DNA of 8,055 nucleotides from an uncultured Collinsella sp. (GCA_900551195.1 URVD01000075.1:1-8055); one strand, 5' to 3'; shown: positions 1-6,353, counted from the first letter of the stretch. Notes: generated from the letters alone by a model not told the origin. Translations and numbers: made by a program.

Positions 1-28
1 CTAGCCGAACATGCTGGAACGAAACAAG

Positions 29-66
29 CGGGGCCGTTGGCAATATCGCCAGCGGCCCCGTTTTTT
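29..66 (+). terminator. Strong Rho-independent terminator
   Basis: An 8-bp GC stem (CGGGGCCG at 29-36, CGGCCCCG at 53-60) continues inward through a T-G wobble and TGGC/GCCA to a 6-nt loop (AATATC). Six T residues follow at 61-66. Its polarity fits the end of a plus-strand gene lying to the left of the window; the TAG at 2-4 could be that gene's stop, but too little is visible to say. Read on the minus strand the stem is followed by only a broken U-run (CTTGTTT), so it may also serve weakly as the end of the convergent DUF2130 gene, whose stop is 18 nt away. Confidence 0.9.
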
Positions 67-83
67 GCGCGATACGCTATCCT

Positions 84-1841
84 CTACTCGGCATCCTCGA
101 CCTCATACGAATCCGCCTCGGCTGGCTCATCGTTTGTCTCTGTCGCAGCCCCGCGCGCCTCGTCAAACGCGGCCTTCATGGTCTTGTTGCCCCACGTGAG
201 CTTGCGAATGGTAAGATCGTCGGCCTTCTTGTTGGCTAGGCGCAGATTGTTCTCGGAGGACAGCAACGCCTCCTTGGTTTTCTGCAGATGGCTAATCGTC
301 TTGTCGATCTCATCAATCGCCGTTTGGAACTTGCGGCTCGCGATCTCGTAGTTGCGACCGAAATCATTCTTGAACTTTTCCATCTTGGCTTCGAAGTTCG
401 TGACGTCGATATTCTGCTGTTTGTACTCCGCCAGTTCCTGCTTATAGCGCAGCGAACCCATGGCGGCGTTGCGAAGAAGCGTGATCATGGGAATAAAGAA
501 CTGTGGGCGAATCACGTACATCTTCTCGTAGCGATAGCTCACGTCCACGATGCCGGCGTTGTAAAGCTCGCTCTCGGGTTCGAGCAACGTGCAGAGCACC
601 GCGTACTCGCAGCCTTTTTGGCGGCGATCGTGATCGAGCTTCTTAAAGAAGTCCTCGTTTTTGTGCTTGGTCGCAGTCTCGTCGTTCTCGTTTTTCATCT
701 CGAACATAATCGAAATGACCTCGTTGCCGCTCGCGTCGCACTCGCGGAAGATAAAGTCGCCCTTGGTACCCTCGGACGCATCGTTATCCTTCTCGAAGTA
801 CGCGTTAGGAAACGCCGTCATGCGCAGACGGTTAAACTCGGTCTCACAGTGCTGCTCGAGCGACTCGCCCACCATCTTGGTGGACAGGCGGACCTTCATG
901 TCCTTAAGGCGCTCAATCTCTTCATCCTTGTAGCGAATCAGGTCATCGCTCGCACGCTTGGCCTGCGCAAGCTCGAGCTCGTGTGCCGCCTTGGCCTGCT
1001 CCTCGCGAGAATCGCGCACTGCCAGCTCGCTCGTCAGTTTGGCACGTGCCTCATCGCGCTCTCGCTCCGCCGCGGCGACCGCCTCTGACAGGTTCATTTT
1101 TGCCATCAGTTCCTGCTCGCGCAGCTGGGCACGCAGGCCCTCGGCCTCTTGCTCGGACTGAGCCTTTGCGGCGGAGAACTTCTCTTGCACCTTCGCGCGA
1201 TAGTCAGTAAGCGCGCGCTCGGCCTCGCTGCGAGCGGCATCGAGCTCACGCTGCGACTCTGCCGCGGCAGCGGCAAGCGCCATCTCCTGGGCTTTGTCCG
1301 CCGCGGCGAGCCTGGCCTGCAGCTCGGCAATCTGAGCGTCGCGCGCAGCTAAATCGTTTTGAGCAGCGTTGCGCGCCGCCGACTCGGCAAGCTTTGCTTC
1401 GTCATCTTTGCGCCCAAGCTGCGCACGCAGGCTATCAATCTCACGCTGGAGTTCGGCATTTTCCTTTTGAGCATTGGCTCGTGCCTCTACCGCCGCGCGC
1501 TGGCTTGCACTCTCGCGCTCTGCGGCAGCGCCCTCGAGCTTAGCGCGCAGCTCGGCAAGCTCAGCATCGCGCTTGGCAACCTCTTGCGCCAGTTTCTGAT
1601 CCGCAGTGTTCTTCTGCTCGACAAGCTGAGCGTTGCGCTGAGACTCTGCCTTTTGCAAGGCAGCCGTCGAACGCGAGCGCTCAAGCTCCAGCGCTTGCTC
1701 GCCCTCGCGCTGGACTGCCTTCACACGCTCGTCCAGGTCGCGCGAAAACTCGGCATCGCGTACTTGCTTGACGATATCCGCATAGCCGGACGCATCGACC
1801 TTAAAAACTTCGCCGCAATGCGGGCACTTAATCTCGTTCAT
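84..1841 (-). CDS. DUF2130 domain-containing coiled-coil protein
   Basis: This 585-residue protein is recognisable as the DUF2130 family, whose biochemical function I do not know to be established. The N-terminus has a CPHCG motif (C6, C9) followed by a short conserved-looking segment; with only two cysteines it is half of a zinc-ribbon knuckle. Residues about 30-315 are a very long Ala/Glu/Arg/Gln-rich coiled coil without proline. The globular DUF2130 core spans about 318-480 and contains KGDF (D362) and FEMKNE (E381, K383), a D...ExK arrangement like that of PD-(D/E)XK nucleases. A second helical stretch (465-545) and an acidic tail (about 565-585) follow. The start ATG has a good site, GAGGAGCTGCT, directly upstream, almost identical to that of the HIRAN gene. 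A terminator separates it from the metallophosphoesterase, so it is probably its own transcription unit. A nuclease role is inference from the motif only. Confidence 0.93.
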   Translation of the reverse strand: MNEIKCPHCGEVFKVDASGYADIVKQVRDAEFSRDLDERVKAVQREGEQALELERSRSTAALQKAESQRNAQLVEQKNTADQKLAQEVAKRDAELAELRAKLEGAAAERESASQRAAVEARANAQKENAELQREIDSLRAQLGRKDDEAKLAESAARNAAQNDLAARDAQIAELQARLAAADKAQEMALAAAAAESQRELDAARSEAERALTDYRAKVQEKFSAAKAQSEQEAEGLRAQLREQELMAKMNLSEAVAAAERERDEARAKLTSELAVRDSREEQAKAAHELELAQAKRASDDLIRYKDEEIERLKDMKVRLSTKMVGESLEQHCETEFNRLRMTAFPNAYFEKDNDASEGTKGDFIFRECDASGNEVISIMFEMKNENDETATKHKNEDFFKKLDHDRRQKGCEYAVLCTLLEPESELYNAGIVDVSYRYEKMYVIRPQFFIPMITLLRNAAMGSLRYKQELAEYKQQNIDVTNFEAKMEKFKNDFGRNYEIASRKFQTAIDEIDKTISHLQKTKEALLSSENNLRLANKKADDLTIRKLTWGNKTMKAAFDEARGAATETNDEPAEADSYEVEDAE

Positions 1842-1899
1842 AGCAGCTCCTCGATGGACGCAAATTTCGACCGCCTACACTCTACCGCGCCGCACGGAC

Positions 1900-1934
1900 A
1901 AAAAAGGCGCCGCCGCCATAATGGCAACGGCGCC
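1900..1934 (-). terminator. Rho-independent terminator after metallophosphoesterase gene
   Basis: Read on the minus strand, GGCGCCG pairs with CGGCGCC; the stem continues through two T-G wobbles and GCCA/TGGC to a 3-nt TTA loop, giving about 13 paired positions (1906-1934). Six U residues follow (1900-1905). It lies 57 nt beyond the stop of the metallophosphoesterase gene and insulates the DUF2130 gene from the cluster upstream of it. Confidence 0.88.
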
Positions 1935-1936
1935 AG

Positions 1937-1973
1937 AACCACCACAAAGGTGCCTGTCCCCTTTGTGGTGGTT
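1937..1973. repeat. Perfect 13-bp inverted repeat, GTGCCTGTCCC loop
   Basis: AACCACCACAAAG (1937-1949) is the exact reverse complement of CTTTGTGGTGGTT (1961-1973); the loop between them is GTGCCTGTCCC (1950-1960). There is no U-run directly after either arm, so it is not a conventional terminator, and a complete terminator already lies 2 nt further along the minus strand. The size and the non-coding position are typical of dispersed REP-like palindromes. I believe GGTGCCTGTCCC-type loops recur in many bacterial intergenic hairpins, but that is memory, and no second copy is visible in this window. Confidence 0.75.
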
Positions 1974-1991
1974 TGAGTGACAGTTTGAAAA

Positions 1992-2537
1992 TTACAGTCC
2001 AAAATAGCCGAGGATTTGATCACGACTTACGGGCTTGTAGTCATTGGCGTCGAGGCCCACATCGTAGCGGTAAATGGGGCGCTCGCGATCGCGGTTGCGT
2101 GCGTTGGTGCGGTCACCCCTGCTGTGGATATGCCCATGCAGCATAATGGCGCCACGTGCCTTGCCGTTCCAGCTGAGCATGGGGTAGTGGCTCATCACCA
2201 GACGATGACCCTTGGCATAGCCGGGAGCAATCTCCAGGTAATCGCGCACGTCTTCCCAAATTTGCGGGGCGTCGGGATCTTCCCAGTCGCCGTCATGGTT
2301 ACCGCGGATGAGCGTCGCATTCTTGCATTCGATACGCTCGCGCAGGCGCACCGCCTCCGCCATGGGCAAGCGATACGTAAAGTCTCCCAGGATATAGAGG
2401 CGGTCGTCCGCAGCCACGCACTCATTGATGGCATCGATGACCTTGCGGTTCATCTCCTCGACCGAATCAAACGGTCGATCCATGTCGTGCAAGATATTCG
2501 TATCGCCCAGGTGCAGGTCGGCGGTAAACCACATCAT
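1992..2537 (-). CDS. Calcineurin-like metallophosphoesterase
   Basis: A 181-residue single-domain phosphoesterase with the full set of metal-ligand motifs in order: D7-x-H9 (TADLHLGD), GD at 51-52 (ILGDFTYR), GNHD at 79-82, H117 (MSHYP), and GHIH at 135-138. The C-terminus DVGLDANDYKPVS is typical of the small bacterial and phage-like metallophosphoesterases that have this ending. Such enzymes use two metal ions to hydrolyse phosphoesters; the substrate cannot be read from sequence, and nucleotides or nucleic acid ends are possible. No signal peptide is present, so it is cytoplasmic. The ORF opens with two consecutive ATG codons; GAGGG lies 8 nt before the first, which I choose. It is the last gene of the HIRAN/small-protein cluster, 66 nt after the preceding stop, and is followed by a strong terminator. 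Confidence 0.93.
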   Translation of the reverse strand: MMWFTADLHLGDTNILHDMDRPFDSVEEMNRKVIDAINECVAADDRLYILGDFTYRLPMAEAVRLRERIECKNATLIRGNHDGDWEDPDAPQIWEDVRDYLEIAPGYAKGHRLVMSHYPMLSWNGKARGAIMLHGHIHSRGDRTNARNRDRERPIYRYDVGLDANDYKPVSRDQILGYFGL

Positions 2538-2577
2538 CGTCTATGCCCTCATTTCGCAATGCATCCAACTCGTGCTA

Positions 2578-2583
2578 AGTATA
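2578..2583 (-). promoter_or_regulatory. Possible -10 element before metallophosphoesterase
   Basis: On the minus strand TATACT matches the -10 consensus at five of six positions and lies about 40 nt before the metallophosphoesterase ATG, in the 66-nt gap after the small-protein gene. No good -35 hexamer is found at 16-18 nt, so an internal promoter here is only a possibility. Confidence 0.22.
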
Positions 2584-2603
2584 CAGACACAGCGATGCGG
2601 CGG

Positions 2604-2783
2604 TTAGCCAAAGAGCCCGCCGAACAGTCCGCGGCGGCACTCGTCCTTTTTATTCGAACCTTTGCCCTGGGCGTTCTTATCCTTTTGCTTTTTGCGATCC
2701 TGCTCCAGCTCATCGTCATCGAGTAGCATATCCCACTCAAACGGATCATCCGTCAAATCGAACAGGTCATCGTCGTCAAGCAT
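2604..2783 (-). CDS. 59-residue charge-polarised small protein, unknown function
   Basis: I do not recognise this family. The ORF starts at ATG with an excellent site (AAGGGAGG, 5 nt upstream) and ends in TAA, giving 59 residues. The first half is strongly acidic with interspersed large hydrophobics (MLDDDDLFDLTDDPFEWDM, then LLDDDELEQD). It is followed by a lysine-rich hydrophilic linker (about 30-48) and a short end, ECRRGLFGGLFG, with a duplicated GLFG unit. No membrane helix or enzyme motif is seen. It starts 18 nt after the HIRAN gene stop with its ribosome binding site in that gap, so the two are very likely co-transcribed and co-translated. The acidic/aromatic head suggests a protein-binding peptide or DNA mimic; this is inference from composition only. 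Confidence 0.72.
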   Translation of the reverse strand: MLDDDDLFDLTDDPFEWDMLLDDDELEQDRKKQKDKNAQGKGSNKKDECRRGLFGGLFG

Positions 2784-2801
2784 GGCAGCCTCCCTTACCG
2801 A

Positions 2802-3128
2802 TTAGCGGGCATCCACCACATAGAGGCCAACGCGCACCTGGTGCCACGGGCTGCGCTCGGGGGCAACCTGTTGCACGCGGGCCTCAAACACGTCCTCGTG
2901 GCCGTAATACATCATCAAGGACAGTGGACCGACCTCGTTTCCCGGAACGCAGCCAAGTTTGGTCTTGCCATAGTAGATCGCAACTGCCTCGGGATCATGG
3001 GGATTATCGTGCTCGGCACACAGCGTCAGTTTATCGCCCGCTTTAAGATCGCCTAGGACCAAAGCACCGTCGGCATATTGAAATCCTGCGATATGAAACG
3101 ACAGAAGAACACGCGAAGGCTCGTACAT
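2802..3128 (-). CDS. HIRAN domain-containing protein
   Basis: A 108-residue protein consisting almost entirely of a HIRAN domain. The diagnostic stretch is visible: a beta-rich start with FHIAGFQYADG (11-21), GDKLTLCAEHDNPHDPEAVAI (31-51) with the EHDNPHDPEAV core, a YYGKTKLGCVP strand-turn (52-62), and a closing strand GLYVVDA. HIRAN domains occur alone in bacteria and fused to SNF2-type helicases such as human HLTF, where the domain binds single-stranded 3' DNA ends; the stand-alone bacterial forms are largely uncharacterised. The start is supported by AGAGGAG 6 nt before the ATG. It appears to head a cluster with the 59-residue acidic protein (18 nt downstream) and the metallophosphoesterase. 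A role at damaged DNA or branched ends is inference from the domain. Confidence 0.88.
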   Translation of the reverse strand: MYEPSRVLLSFHIAGFQYADGALVLGDLKAGDKLTLCAEHDNPHDPEAVAIYYGKTKLGCVPGNEVGPLSLMMYYGHEDVFEARVQQVAPERSPWHQVRVGLYVVDAR

Positions 3129-3364
3129 AGCAGCTCCTCTAACGGCCGGATAAACCGGTGTGTAACCTTATTGAGAAGTCTACGGTCCCGTGCGGACACA
3201 AATACATCCTGTCTGCGTCCTTCAATCGTTTGCCTCAACGCTTGCGCGACAGAACGCTTGCAGATAAGATAGGAACACGGATGGCACCCGTTGCCGCGGG
3301 TCTTGCCAACTCCGATACACGTTTTCATCGTGAGAAGTGGCCGTCTTCGCTTACGCGGGGGCGG
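3129..3364. other. Intergenic region upstream of HIRAN gene
   Basis: This 236-nt gap lies between the toxin-like peptide gene and the HIRAN gene, both minus strand, and holds no convincing gene. Two exact copies of ACGCTTGC occur at 3238-3245 and 3254-3261, 16 nt start to start. On the plus strand TTGCGC (3241-3246 region) is followed after 17 nt by TAAGAT near 3264-3269. This is a weak promoter match, but it would send an RNA antisense through the peptide gene. I see no clear minus-strand terminator or promoter, so where the HIRAN transcript begins is unknown. Confidence 0.35.
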
Positions 3365-3448
3365 CTATTTCATTCGGCCGATAAACAGACCGAGTTCGAT
3401 AGCCGCAATCAACAACGCCAATAACGAAATAACATCGCTTACGTTCAT
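3365..3448 (-). CDS. Putative holin-like type I toxin peptide (27 aa)
   Basis: The ORF encodes 27 residues beginning MNVSDVISLLALLIAAIELG and ending in FIGRMK. This is a short hydrophilic N-terminus, one hydrophobic helix (about residues 6-23) carrying a single Glu, and a basic tail. The pattern matches the short 'putative holin-like toxin' peptides of type I toxin-antitoxin loci, which also begin M-x-V-x-x-V/A-I/L-S-L and are held silent by an antisense RNA. AGAAGGG lies 7 nt before the ATG, and that site is itself in a hairpin arm, as expected for a translationally restrained peptide. It stands alone between the aldehyde dehydrogenase terminator and the HIRAN gene. Assignment is by resemblance; a structural small membrane protein or a chance ORF are the alternatives. 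Confidence 0.6.
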   Translation of the reverse strand: MNVSDVISLLALLIAAIELGLFIGRMK

Positions 3449-3454
3449 ACCAAA

Positions 3455-3469
3455 TCCCTTCTAAAGGGA
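3455..3469 (-). promoter_or_regulatory. Hairpin sequestering the peptide's ribosome binding site
   Basis: On the minus strand TCCCTT and AAGGGA are perfect complements separated by the 3-nt loop TAG. The right arm is the Shine-Dalgarno sequence of the 27-residue peptide, whose ATG is 6 nt beyond it. Formation of the stem would block ribosome access. The 6-bp stem is short and could be fortuitous. Confidence 0.45.
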
Positions 3470-3511
3470 GTTGGCCCATCCGTGCTCCATAACAGTAGTC
3501 TAACGCAAAAT

Positions 3512-3545
3512 GCAGGTAATAGGAACACTTGTTCGTATTACCTGC
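3512..3545 (-). terminator. Long inverted repeat ending the aldehyde dehydrogenase operon
   Basis: GCAGGTAATA (3512-3521) pairs exactly with TATTACCTGC (3536-3545). After one G-G mismatch GAACA (3523-3527) pairs with TGTTC (3530-3534), leaving a 2-nt loop that in RNA would open to four or more. It starts 8 nt beyond the stop of the aldehyde dehydrogenase gene. On the minus strand it is followed by ATTTTG, and on the plus strand by GCCCTTTT, so termination may work in either direction but with weak U-tracts. Because it is a near-perfect 34-bp palindrome about 70 nt upstream of the toxin-like peptide gene, it could instead be an operator for a dimeric regulator. Confidence 0.65.
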
Positions 3546-3553
3546 GCCCTTTT

Positions 3554-4933
3554 CTAATGCACAAACATGCGCACGAACTTGTGCTTCCAGCTTGCGTAAG
3601 GAGCATAGCGGAATGGCACGTCCAGCCATGTTGCCTTGTTCACGATGCTCTTCTTGTGGCTAAACGTATCGAAGCTCTCGCGTCCATGGTACTGCCCCAT
3701 ACCGCTCGCGCCCATGCCGCCAAAGCCCATATGGCTCGTAGCCAAGTGCATGATCGTGTCGTTGACACAGCCACCGCCAAAGGGCACGTAACGCACGAAG
3801 CGCTGCTGAACTGCGCGGTCCTGACTAAAGATATACAGGGCCAGCGGCGTCGGACGATCCGTAATAAACGCTTCGGCCTCGTCTAGGCTCTCAAACGTCA
3901 GCACCGGCAAGATGGGGCCGAAAATCTCCTCCTGCATCACGGCGTCATCGGGGGTCACGCCGTCTAGGATCGTCGGCTCAATCTTGAGCGACGACTCGCG
4001 CGCGGTACCTCCAAGCACGACCTTATCGGGATCGATCAGCCCGCGCACGCGCGCAAAATGCTTAGCATTGACGATATGCCCGTAATCCTCGTTATCGAGC
4101 GGATGCTCGCCAAACATACGGCGGACCTCTTCCTTGATGAGGCCCAGCAGCTCGTCGTGCACGCGCGTATCGACCAGCAGGTAGTCGGGCGCCACGCAGG
4201 TCTGCCCTACGTTGAGCCATTTGCCAAAGGCGATACGCCGTGCCGCGACCTTCAAGTTTGCCGTCGCATCCACGATGCAGGGGCTCTTGCCGCCCAGCTC
4301 AAGCGTCACGGGCGTGAGGTTTTTACTCGCGCGCTCCATGACGAGCTTGCCGACCGGAACGCTACCGGTAAAGAAGATCTTGTCCCAGCACTCATCGAGC
4401 AACGCTTCGTTCTCGGCGCGCCCGCCCTCGACAACCGTCACCAGGCGCGGATCAAATGCCTCTTCACAGATTTGCTTGAGCACCGCGCTCGATGCCGGAG
4501 CATAGGCACTCGGCTTGATGACCACGGTATTGCCCGCGGCAAGGGCGCCGGCGAGCGGCTCGAGTGTTAGCAAAAACGGGTAGTTCCACGGAGCCATGAT
4601 GAGCGTGACGCCATAGGGCACGGCTTGCGTTTTGCACGCGCTCACGGCGTTGGCAAGGTCACACGGACGCAGGCGCGGACGACTCCATCGAGCCACGTGA
4701 GCGATCTGATGACGAATCTCGGAAAGCGACGTGCCGATCTCGCACATATATGCCTCGTCATGCGACTTTCCCAAATCGGTCTTGAGTGCATGGGCGATAT
4801 CGGCCTCGTGCGCCCGTACCGCATCGCGTAAACTCACGAGCGCGCGACGTCGGGCATCAACATCAAACGTAGCGTGCGTTTTAAAGTAAGTGCGCTGATC
4901 GCCGACGATGCGCGCAATTTCCTCGGTGATCAT
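3554..4933 (-). CDS. NAD(P)-dependent aldehyde dehydrogenase (class 3-like)
   Basis: A 459-residue enzyme of the aldehyde dehydrogenase superfamily, oxidising an aldehyde to the carboxylate through a covalent thiohemiacetal. Visible signatures are APWNYPF (114-120, N117 in the oxyanion hole), K140 in NTVVIKPS (cofactor ribose), FTGSVPVGK (188-196, nucleotide loop), catalytic base E212 in TLELGGKSP, nucleophile C246 in NVGQTCVAPDY, and the EEIFGP cofactor motif (335-340). The length of about 460 residues and the C-terminal HMGFGGMGASGMGQYHG segment (401-417) are typical of the class 3/fatty aldehyde group rather than the 480-500-residue ALDH1/2 group. Start: AGGAGGG lies 5 nt before the ATG and overlaps the stop of the preceding alcohol dehydrogenase gene, 9 nt away, implying tight coupling. 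No signal peptide. The physiological aldehyde is unknown. Confidence 0.95.
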   Translation of the reverse strand: MITEEIARIVGDQRTYFKTHATFDVDARRRALVSLRDAVRAHEADIAHALKTDLGKSHDEAYMCEIGTSLSEIRHQIAHVARWSRPRLRPCDLANAVSACKTQAVPYGVTLIMAPWNYPFLLTLEPLAGALAAGNTVVIKPSAYAPASSAVLKQICEEAFDPRLVTVVEGGRAENEALLDECWDKIFFTGSVPVGKLVMERASKNLTPVTLELGGKSPCIVDATANLKVAARRIAFGKWLNVGQTCVAPDYLLVDTRVHDELLGLIKEEVRRMFGEHPLDNEDYGHIVNAKHFARVRGLIDPDKVVLGGTARESSLKIEPTILDGVTPDDAVMQEEIFGPILPVLTFESLDEAEAFITDRPTPLALYIFSQDRAVQQRFVRYVPFGGGCVNDTIMHLATSHMGFGGMGASGMGQYHGRESFDTFSHKKSIVNKATWLDVPFRYAPYASWKHKFVRMFVH

Positions 4934-4942
4934 GGCACCCTC

Positions 4943-6163
4943 CTAGTTCTCGTCCTCAAACATACCACCCGCGACGACCTCGTACATACGCTCGAGCTCC
5001 AAGCGGTCCATCAAAAGCGGAACGGGGTACAGCGGATTGGCCTCGGCATCGGCATGGGCCGCCATTTGCGGAATATCGGAGCGGCGAATGCCCGTCACAT
5101 ATTTGGGGATTCCCAGGATCTCGTTCATGCGGTCGACCCAATCGATAAAGGCCTCGGCCGCAAGACTATCCTGCGCGGTAGCCGGCGCAATGCCCGCCAT
5201 GCGAGCAAGATCGGCAAGCTTGGGGGCGGCGGCGTCACCATAAGCGCGAAGCATGTGCGGCAGGATGATCGCGTTGGCCAAACCGTGCGGAATTCCGTAT
5301 CGGCCGCCCAGACTGTGCGCGATGGCATGCACATATCCGACATAGGAGCGGGTAAACGCAACGCCCGCCTTATACGCCGCCGAAAGCATATTGCGACGAG
5401 CGCGCATGTCGTCACCATGTTCATAGGCCTCGAGCAAATTGTCGTGGATAAGCTGCACCGCCTGTCGCGCCATCTTGCGCGTATAGGGCGTGGTGCTTCG
5501 CCCGATAAAGGCCTCAACGGCATGCGTCAGGGCGTCCATGCCCGTCTGCCCCGTAATGGAAGCGGGCAAGCCGCACGTAAACTCGGGGTCGTGGACTGCA
5601 AAACGCGGGATGAGCACAAAGTCGTTAATGGGGTATTTGTAGTGCGTCCCGTCATCGGTAATTACCGCCGCAAGCGTGACTTCGCTTCCCGTACCGGCGG
5701 TAGTGGGAACGGCGATGAGCAGCGGCAGGCGACGATGAATCCGCAGCAGGCCACGCATCTTGTTGATGGGCTTGTTTGGCTGCGCAATGCGTGCGCCCAC
5801 GCCCTTGGCACAGTCCATGGCCGAGCCACCGCCAAAGCCGATAATGGCCTGGCAGGCGCTCTCTCGATACAGGGACGCCGCTTCTTCCACGTTTGAAACC
5901 GTGGGGTTTGCACGCGTTTCGGCATAGACCGTAACGCCAATCCCCCTGCATGCGAGCGCCGTCTCGAGCGGTGCCGTGAGCCCCAGACGGGCAATGCCGG
6001 GATCCGTCACGATAAGGACCTTCTGGATCGAGCGCTTTTGAAGCACCGCGGGCACATCCTCGGCATGCTCTAAAATGCGCGGCTCGGTATAGGGCAGGAT
6101 CGGCAATGCAATGCGAAAAACCGTCTGATATGTTCGGCACCAGGCACGACGGGCTAGATGCAT
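4943..6163 (-). CDS. Iron-containing alcohol dehydrogenase (FucO/group III type)
   Basis: A 406-residue member of the iron-dependent alcohol dehydrogenase family. The dinucleotide motif GFGGGSAMDCAKGVG (109-123) and the phosphate/substrate region PTTAGTGSEVT (153-163) are intact. The metal ligands align by spacing with those of FucO: D210 and H214 in GMDALTHAVEAF, H279 in VHAIAHSLG and H293 in IPHGLANAIILP. These enzymes reduce aldehydes to alcohols or the reverse with NAD(P)H. An N-terminal extension of about 25 residues (RRAWCRTYQTVFRIALPILP) precedes the usual beginning; it is moderately hydrophobic with two arginines at the start, and I do not read it as a cleaved signal. Start: AAGGAG lies 8 nt before the ATG, in a small hairpin. 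It is the first gene of an operon with the aldehyde dehydrogenase, and is divergent from rubrerythrin. Annotators might name such genes adh or gbsB-like; I do not commit to a symbol. Confidence 0.94.
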   Translation of the reverse strand: MHLARRAWCRTYQTVFRIALPILPYTEPRILEHAEDVPAVLQKRSIQKVLIVTDPGIARLGLTAPLETALACRGIGVTVYAETRANPTVSNVEEAASLYRESACQAIIGFGGGSAMDCAKGVGARIAQPNKPINKMRGLLRIHRRLPLLIAVPTTAGTGSEVTLAAVITDDGTHYKYPINDFVLIPRFAVHDPEFTCGLPASITGQTGMDALTHAVEAFIGRSTTPYTRKMARQAVQLIHDNLLEAYEHGDDMRARRNMLSAAYKAGVAFTRSYVGYVHAIAHSLGGRYGIPHGLANAIILPHMLRAYGDAAAPKLADLARMAGIAPATAQDSLAAEAFIDWVDRMNEILGIPKYVTGIRRSDIPQMAAHADAEANPLYPVPLLMDRLELERMYEVVAGGMFEDEN

Positions 6164-6164
6164 A

Positions 6165-6177
6165 AAGGAAACTCCTT
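6165..6177 (-). promoter_or_regulatory. Small hairpin over the alcohol dehydrogenase ribosome binding site
   Basis: On the minus strand AAGGA-GTT-TCCTT forms a 5-bp stem with a 3-nt loop that includes the AAGGAG ribosome binding site; the ATG begins one base after the right arm. The stem is AU-containing and short, so its effect is uncertain. Confidence 0.3.
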
Positions 6178-6181
6178 CATT

Positions 6182-6197
6182 TGTTGATAGGTCAACA
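6182..6197. promoter_or_regulatory. Candidate operator: TGTTGA inverted repeat
   Basis: TGTTGA (6182-6187) and TCAACA (6192-6197) form a perfect inverted repeat around TAGG, 19 nt upstream of the alcohol dehydrogenase ATG. A third copy of the half-site in the minus orientation lies at 6257-6262 (TCAACA followed by TCT; the repeat's right arm is followed by TTT). Two-fold symmetry with further half-sites in a divergent promoter region is what a repressor or redox regulator site would look like. The regulator itself is not in the window. Confidence 0.4.
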
Positions 6198-6209
6198 TTT
6201 GCTCGCCCG

Positions 6210-6215
6210 ATTGTA
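6210..6215 (-). promoter_or_regulatory. Candidate -10 element of the alcohol dehydrogenase operon
   Basis: TACAAT on the minus strand matches the -10 consensus at five of six positions, about 47 nt before the ATG. No good -35 hexamer sits at 16-18 nt; TTGACC occurs nearby but only 9 nt away. A regulated promoter needing an activator, or a different start site, would both fit. Confidence 0.3.
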
Positions 6216-6307
6216 CTCAGCGGCGGTCAAAGACGGCCTGCCAATCGTTAATCAATCAACATCTTCATATCTCAAAATTGTTTTATTAAAAATCATTCCT
6301 AATAGGC

Positions 6308-6335
6308 TTCACATTTGGTTGCATTTATGGATAAT
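6308..6335 (+). promoter_or_regulatory. Probable rubrerythrin promoter
   Basis: TTCACA (6308-6313, five of six to TTGACA) and GATAAT (6330-6335, five of six to TATAAT) are separated by 16 nt, in an AT-rich stretch that contrasts with the GC-rich surroundings. Transcription would begin near 6342, leaving a leader of about 78 nt. Confidence 0.6.
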
Positions 6336-6353
6336 AGAACTCGTCAAGACGCA

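Noticed and set aside
288..1088. 266-residue plus-strand ORF opposite the DUF2130 gene
   Set aside because: Leucine-, arginine- and valine-rich antisense of the coiled-coil codons; no ribosome binding site or family resemblance, while the minus-strand frame is a recognised family.
2016..2726. 236-residue plus-strand ORF opposite the metallophosphoesterase and small-protein genes
   Set aside because: Crosses two minus-strand genes with clear ribosome binding sites and motifs; composition is that of an antisense shadow.
3238..3261. Two ACGCTTGC direct repeats as possible iterons or a CRISPR remnant
   Set aside because: Only two 8-nt copies with an 8-nt gap; too short and too few for either call.
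3053..3328. 91-residue minus-strand ORF before and overlapping the HIRAN gene
   Set aside because: Overlaps the HIRAN start in another frame, lacks a ribosome binding site and has no recognisable pattern.
4874..5896. 340-residue plus-strand ORF opposite the alcohol dehydrogenase gene
   Set aside because: No start signal or domain; the opposite strand has all catalytic motifs of an iron alcohol dehydrogenase.
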